This document shows positions 6,150 to 9,984 of a DNA stretch of 9,984 nucleotides, piece by piece. The stretch covers positions 1 to 9,984 of the forward strand of contig JAIBJP010000064.1 in the NCBI GenBank assembly GCA_020029625.1. Reading direction: 5' to 3'. A model generated the notes under the pieces. It searched no databases and was not told where the DNA came from. It saw only the letters and a program-made list of their open reading frames with translations. The first letter of the stretch is position 1. Each line of letters opens with the position of its first letter. The DNA is from Actinomycetota bacterium. GTDB taxonomy: Bacteria > Actinomycetota > Thermoleophilia > Gaiellales > Gaiellaceae. A program made the translations under genes and the position numbers.

Positions 6150-6599
6150 CTAGGCGATGTCGCCGCAGGCGACGTAGACGCCGGCCTCGGCTTCTGACTT
6201 GTGGACGTTCACCGCGAAGTCGCCGGCCTGGAGGTCCTCGATGGTCACGGGAACCTCGGTCTCCGACGCCCCGCCTTCGACGTTGTTCAGGGCATGGGCG
6301 ACGTCACCCACGTCGGGGCATGCACCAACGTGGATGTGTGCCGGCTGCGGGTCGGCTGGTGGGCTGCTGAGCTCGATCGTCACCTTCGTCATGCCGTCGC
6401 CGGCGGCTTCGAGCGTTGCCGTACCGGACTGTCCCGACGCGTTCTGCTCGTCGAGGGCAATCTCGACTGCGCCCCCGCCCGTGTCGGTCGCGGCCGCCGG
6501 TGTCGTGGCCGCTCCTTCGTCGTCGCCTCCGCAGCCCGCAAGCGCGAGGAGCGCCGTTGCGAGGGCCAGGACGACGACCAACCAGATTCTCTTCGACAT
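6150..6599 (-). CDS. Small lipoprotein with Cu/Zn-SOD-like or CHRD-like beta-barrel domain
   Basis: A 149-residue exported lipoprotein: MSKRIWLVVVLALATALLALAGC is a signal peptide ending in lipobox LAGC with C23 as the lipidated residue. A Gly/Ala/Thr-rich linker follows, then a beta-rich domain from about residue 44. Four histidines (H88 and H90 in PAHIHVG, H102, H133 in FAVNVHKS) and two cysteines (C94, C145 in YVACGDI) follow the order of the copper ligands and structural disulfide of Cu/Zn superoxide dismutase. The catalytic arginine before the ACG motif is replaced by tyrosine (Y142), and the zinc ligands and electrostatic loop are absent. CHRD-type domains are an alternative. The start is the ATG at 6597-6599, set by GAGGAGG; an upstream in-frame GTG at 6618-6620 is unlikely. 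The gene is divergent from lhr. Confidence 0.85.
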   Translation of the reverse strand: MSKRIWLVVVLALATALLALAGCGGDDEGAATTPAAATDTGGGAVEIALDEQNASGQSGTATLEAAGDGMTKVTIELSSPPADPQPAHIHVGACPDVGDVAHALNNVEGGASETEVPVTIEDLQAGDFAVNVHKSEAEAGVYVACGDIA

Positions 6600-6603
6600 C
6601 AAG

Positions 6604-6610
6604 CCTCCTC
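6604..6610 (-). promoter_or_regulatory. Shine-Dalgarno GAGGAGG for the lipoprotein gene
   Basis: GAGGAGG lies 4 nt before the ATG at 6599. It chooses this start over the in-frame GTG 21 nt further upstream, which would add MSKRGGL ahead of the signal peptide and place the ribosome binding site inside the coding region. Confidence 0.7.
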
Positions 6611-6624
6611 GTTTGGACACCTGT

Positions 6625-6649
6625 AGTTCGGGTGCGCTGGCAAGTTCGG
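6625..6649. repeat. Direct repeat AGTTCGG, 18-bp period, in the lipoprotein-lhr intergenic region
   Basis: AGTTCGG occurs at 6625-6631 and again at 6643-6649, both inside the 71-bp divergent gap. A repeated 7-mer of this kind could be paired binding sites for a regulator of both genes. It is short and could be chance. Confidence 0.25.
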
Positions 6650-6658
6650 ATTGCGAGC

Positions 6659-6664
6659 TAACCT
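6659..6664 (+). promoter_or_regulatory. -10-like hexamer TAACCT before lhr
   Basis: TAACCT fits TANNNT and ends 6 nt before the GTG at 6671. A transcript starting 7 nt later would begin at the start codon itself. The GGGGAG between them touches the GTG and has no spacing for a normal Shine-Dalgarno. The match to consensus is weaker than at the other promoters here. Confidence 0.35.
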
Positions 6665-6670
6665 GGGGAG

Positions 6671-6684
6671 GTGAGTCCGCTCAC
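6671..6684 (+). promoter_or_regulatory. Hairpin GTGAG-TCCG-CTCAC at the lhr start codon
   Basis: The first 14 nt of lhr form a perfect 5-bp stem with a TCCG tetraloop, and the GTG start is the first stem strand. If the message is leaderless this would fold the 5' end of the RNA and hide the start codon. It may be a coincidence of the codons encoding MSPLT. Confidence 0.25.
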
Positions 6685-9600
6685 GCCGTTCAGCCCTGCG
6701 GTGCGCCAATGGTTCGAGCGCACCTTCGACGCGCCGACGCCCGCGCAGGAGCAGGGCTGGCCGGCGATCGCCTCTGGCAAGCACACCTTGATCCAGGCGC
6801 CGACGGGGTCGGGCAAGACGCTGGCAGCTTTTCTCTGGGCGCTCGACCAGGCCCAGCCGGGCCAGGGCACCCAGGTCCTCTACGTCAGCCCGCTGAAGGC
6901 GCTCAACTACGACGTGGAGCGGAACCTCCGCGGCCCGCTGGCCGGGATCGGGTCGAAGCTCTCCGTGGCTGTTCGGACCGGCGATACGCCCGCCAAGGAG
7001 CGGGCGGCGATGCTCAAGCACCCGCCCGACATCCTCATCACCACCCCCGAATCGCTCTTCCTGCTGCTCACCTCGCGCGCCCGCGAGACGCTCAGGAGTG
7101 TCCGCTTCGTGATCGTCGACGAGGTCCACGCAGTGGCGGGCTCCAAGCGCGGCGCCCATCTGGCGCTCAGCCTCGAGCGGCTCGAGCGGCTGACCGCGGA
7201 GCAATTTCAGCGCATCGGCCTCTCCGCGACTCAGCGACCGATGGAAGAGATCGGGCGCTTCGTCTCCGGCGATCGGCCCATGGAGCTCGTGGACGCCGGT
7301 CGCGCGAAGGAGCTCGACCTCCGCGTCGTCGTTCCGCTCGAGGACATGCGCGAACCGGGCGAGGGCGGCTCGATCTGGCCGTCGATCTACCCGGCCCTGC
7401 TCGAGCTCGTGCAGGAGCACCGGTCGACGATTCTCTTCGTCAACAATCGCCGGCTGGCGGAGCGGCTCGCCCTCCGCCTCAACGAACTGGCAGAGCGAGA
7501 GGTCGCGAGGGCGCACCACGGGTCCCTTGCCCGGGAGCAACGGGTCGAGGTGGAGGAACTGCTGAAGAAGGGCGAGATTCCGGTGCTCGTCGCCACCTCG
7601 TCGCTCGAGCTCGGCATCGACATGGGCGCTGTCGACCTCGTGATCCAGGTGGAGTCGCCCAAGTCCGTCGCTCGTGGGCTCCAGCGCATCGGCCGCGCCG
7701 GCCATCGCCTCGACGAGCCCTCGAAGGGCCGGATCTTCCCGAAGTTCCGGGCCGACCTGCTCGAATCGGCGGTCGTCGTCCAGCGGATGCGCGAGGGCCT
7801 GATCGAGGAGACCCAGATTCCGCGGAACCCGCTCGACGTGCTGGCGCAGCAGATCGTCGCGATCTGCGCCGAGGAGGAGATCGCGGTCGACGAGCTCCAC
7901 GAGCTCGTGAAAGGTGCCTATCCGTTCCGCGATCTCTCGCGGCAGCAGCTCGAGAACGTCCTCGACATGCTGGCCGGCCGCTATCCCTCGGAAGAGTTCT
8001 CCGAGCTCCGCCCCCGCATCACCTGGGACCGGGTTCGGGGCGTGGTGCGCGGACGCGAAGGCGCACGAAGGCTCGCGGTCACGAACGCCGGGACGATCCC
8101 CGACAGGGGTCTCTTCGGCGTCCATCTCGTGAACGGCGGCGGACGGGTCGGCGAGCTGGACGAGGAAATGGTCTATGAGGCCCGGGCGGGGCAGACCTTT
8201 CTCCTCGGCGCCTCCACCTGGCGGATCGAGGAGATCACCCGGGACCGCGTGCTCGTCTCGCCGGCTCCAGGGATCCCCGGCCTCGTCCCCTTCTGGAAGG
8301 GAGAGGGCGTCGGGCGGCCGTACGAGCTCGGCGAGGCGATCGGGAAGGCGGCCAGGGAGCTCGTCGGGCTCGACGACGAGCGCGCCCGTGCCCGGCTCCG
8401 AGATGACCATGCGCTGGACGAGCGCGCCGCGGAGAACCTGCTCGTCTACCTGCGAGAGCAGGAAGCTGCCACGGGAGCGCTTCCCTCCGACCGCACGATC
8501 GTGGTGGAGCGCTTCCGGGACGAGATCGGCGACTGGCGCCTCTGCGTGCTGACTCCGTTCGGCGGGCGAGTGCACGCGCCGTGGTCGCTCGCCCTCGCCG
8601 CTCGCCTGCGCGAATCGCTGGGGCTGGAGGTGAACGCGATCTGGTCGGACGACGGTATCGCCCTTCACCTGCCGGACGCCGAGTCGCCGCCGCCGCTCGA
8701 CGACGTTCTCATCGCTCCCGAGGAGCTGGAGGACCTCGTCGTCGCCGAGGTAGGAGGGACCGCGCTCTTTGGCGCCCGCTTCCGAGAGAACGCGGCGCGG
8801 GCGCTGCTGATCCCGCGACGGCGGCCCGGCCAGCGCACGCCTCTCTGGCAACAGCGGCTGAAAGCCCAGGGGCTGTTGCAGGTCGCGCGGCGCTACGCCG
8901 ACTTTCCCGTCGTCCTCGAGACCTACAGGGAGTGCCTTCAGGACGTGTTCGACCTGCCGGCGCTGAAGAGCTTGCTCGGCTCGCTCCGCCAGCGGCGAAT
9001 CGACCTCGTCGAGGTCGAGACCCCGAGCGCGTCCCCCTATGCGTCGTCGCTTCTCTTCGACTACGTCGCGACCTACATGTACGAGGACGACACGCCGCTC
9101 GCCGAGCGGCGCGCGCAGGCCCTCGCTCTCGACCGCGACCTGCTCAAGGAGCTGCTCGGGCAGGAGGAGCTGCGCGACCTGATCGACCCGCGGGCGCTCG
9201 AGCAGGTGGAAGGCGAGCTGCGGGGCGCACCCCATTCCGTCGACCAACTTCACGACCTTCTGCTTCGGCGGGGGGACCTTCGGTCGGGCGAGTATGACGA
9301 GAGCCTTGCCGACGAGCTCGAGAGCCAGCGGCGGGCGCTCCGGATCCGCATCGGCGGAGAGCAGCGCCTCATCGCCGCTGAGGATGCCGGACGCTATCGC
9401 GATGCGGTCGGGGCGATGCCGCCTGCGGGTCTTCCCGATGCCTACCTCGAAGGCGGGGAGGATCCACTGGCCTGGGTCCTCCGCCGCTTCGCCCGCGGGC
9501 GAGGCCCCTTCACGACCGCCGAAGCGGCGGCGCGCTACGGCCTCTCGCTCGCTGACGCGGAGGAGCAGCTCGCCGCGCTCGGGCTGGTCCGTGGCGAGCT

Positions 9601-9984
9601 GCGGCCCGGCGGCACCGAGCGCGAATGGTCCGACCCCGATGTCCTGCGTCGACTGCGGCGCGCGAGCCTCGCGGCCCTGCGGAAGGAAATCGAGCCGGCC
9701 GAGCCGGCCGCCCTGGGGCGCTTCCTGCCGGCCTGGCAGGGAATCGACCGGCGCGCCACCCTGCGTGAAGCGCTTGTTCCGCTCCAGGGAATGTCCCTAC
9801 CGGTTGCACTGTGGGAATCGGACGTGCTGCCGCGGCGCGTGCCCCGCTACGAGCCGGCGCAACTCGATCAGTTGACCGCGTCCGGTGAAGTGGTCTGGGT
9901 GGGCGCCGGTCTCGAGCGCGTCGCCGTCTACTTCCGCGAGGACGCTCCGGCCCTCGGACGCCCGGCTGCGCTCCCGACCCCCGA
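6671..9984 (+). CDS. lhr: Lhr-type ATP-dependent helicase (large helicase-related protein), open at right edge
   Basis: This frame runs unbroken for 1104 codons to the window edge. The GTG start is the first after an in-frame TAA (6659-6661). The protein opens MSPLTPFSPAVRQWFERTF, then APTPAQEQGW and Walker A APTGSGKT (43-50), DEVH (150-153), SAT (185-187) and QRIGRAGH (338-345), all superfamily 2 helicase motifs. Beyond about residue 380 come the Lhr-specific winged-helix and beta-barrel parts; the last visible part has FLPAWQGID and ESDVLPRRVPRY, which are signature stretches of the actinobacterial C-terminal domain. Lhr is a 3'-to-5' ATP-dependent translocase that unwinds RNA:DNA hybrids and is tied to DNA repair. 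Mycobacterial Lhr is about 1500 residues, so roughly 200-400 residues are probably missing here. It is divergent from the lipoprotein and glycosylase genes. Confidence 0.95.
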   Translation, partial: MSPLTPFSPAVRQWFERTFDAPTPAQEQGWPAIASGKHTLIQAPTGSGKTLAAFLWALDQAQPGQGTQVLYVSPLKALNYDVERNLRGPLAGIGSKLSVAVRTGDTPAKERAAMLKHPPDILITTPESLFLLLTSRARETLRSVRFVIVDEVHAVAGSKRGAHLALSLERLERLTAEQFQRIGLSATQRPMEEIGRFVSGDRPMELVDAGRAKELDLRVVVPLEDMREPGEGGSIWPSIYPALLELVQEHRSTILFVNNRRLAERLALRLNELAEREVARAHHGSLAREQRVEVEELLKKGEIPVLVATSSLELGIDMGAVDLVIQVESPKSVARGLQRIGRAGHRLDEPSKGRIFPKFRADLLESAVVVQRMREGLIEETQIPRNPLDVLAQQIVAICAEEEIAVDELHELVKGAYPFRDLSRQQLENVLDMLAGRYPSEEFSELRPRITWDRVRGVVRGREGARRLAVTNAGTIPDRGLFGVHLVNGGGRVGELDEEMVYEARAGQTFLLGASTWRIEEITRDRVLVSPAPGIPGLVPFWKGEGVGRPYELGEAIGKAARELVGLDDERARARLRDDHALDERAAENLLVYLREQEAATGALPSDRTIVVERFRDEIGDWRLCVLTPFGGRVHAPWSLALAARLRESLGLEVNAIWSDDGIALHLPDAESPPPLDDVLIAPEELEDLVVAEVGGTALFGARFRENAARALLIPRRRPGQRTPLWQQRLKAQGLLQVARRYADFPVVLETYRECLQDVFDLPALKSLLGSLRQRRIDLVEVETPSASPYASSLLFDYVATYMYEDDTPLAERRAQALALDRDLLKELLGQEELRDLIDPRALEQVEGELRGAPHSVDQLHDLLLRRGDLRSGEYDESLADELESQRRALRIRIGGEQRLIAAEDAGRYRDAVGAMPPAGLPDAYLEGGEDPLAWVLRRFARGRGPFTTAEAAARYGLSLADAEEQLAALGLVRGELRPGGTEREWSDPDVLRRLRRASLAALRKEIEPAEPAALGRFLPAWQGIDRRATLREALVPLQGMSLPVALWESDVLPRRVPRYEPAQLDQLTASGEVVWVGAGLERVAVYFREDAPALGRPAALPTP

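Noticed and set aside
6640..6671. A PafBC/RecA-independent SOS-type promoter before lhr
   Set aside because: The TAACCT fits the TANNNT part, but the 9-mer at the required distance upstream shares only about three bases with the TTGTCRGTG consensus.
6199..8178. A 659-codon plus-strand open frame covering the lipoprotein gene and the front of lhr
   Set aside because: It is out of frame with lhr, whose correct frame starts at 6671 and carries every helicase motif; the product is basic and low-complexity.
6599..9253. An 884-codon open frame antisense to lhr
   Set aside because: Its protein is a run of Arg/Glu/Asp/Leu-rich low-complexity sequence without a recognisable domain, while the opposite strand encodes all Lhr helicase motifs. 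Long antisense frames are expected in GC-rich genes with strong third-position bias.
9688..9712. Tandem GAGCCGGCC repeat inside lhr
   Set aside because: It simply encodes EPAEPAA within the continuous lhr frame and has no sign of being a separate element.

Overview
This is a GC-rich (by eye well over 60%), densely coding bacterial chromosome segment. It most resembles a high-GC actinobacterium, probably Thermoleophilia (Gaiellales/Solirubrobacterales-like). The clues are an ECF sigma factor overlapping a one-pass membrane protein with a beta-propeller-like domain, a small HhH-GPD glycosylase of a family common in actinobacteria, and a long actinobacterial-type Lhr helicase. The taxonomic placement is an inference. 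No mobile element, CRISPR array, RNA gene or long empty stretch was seen; the largest intergenic gap is 88 bp.

Left part (1-1864, minus strand): an M14 zinc carboxypeptidase related to murein tripeptide amidases, then an ECF sigma factor, then a membrane-anchored protein whose start overlaps the sigma stop by 4 bp and which runs off the left edge. Divergent from the M14 gene is an M74 (MepA-like) murein endopeptidase; the annotated 5' ends of the two overlap by 10 bp. Both are peptidases of peptidoglycan stem peptides by family, so this looks like a cell-wall remodelling locus next to a signalling sigma operon.

Middle (2510-5580, plus strand): a PRC-barrel protein with a strong Shine-Dalgarno, an acyl-CoA dehydrogenase, and a PYROXD2/phytoene-dehydrogenase-like FAD oxidoreductase. 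The last is probably coupled to the dehydrogenase through a CTGA overlap, that is, a CTG start.

Right part: on the minus strand an HhH-GPD DNA glycosylase (overlapping the oxidoreductase tail-to-tail by 40 bp), preceded by a small lipoprotein that carries a copper-type histidine set reminiscent of Cu/Zn superoxide dismutase. Divergent from it is a very long Lhr-type helicase that is open at the right edge, and whose continuous frame was read directly from the DNA. Together they make a DNA-repair neighbourhood.

A recurring theme is that several genes (sigma factor, acyl-CoA dehydrogenase, glycosylase, Lhr) have no Shine-Dalgarno but a -10-like hexamer 6-9 nt before the start codon, consistent with leaderless transcripts. 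I found no clear new multi-gene system; the best leads are the SOD-like lipoprotein, the non-canonical CTG start and the paired wall peptidases.
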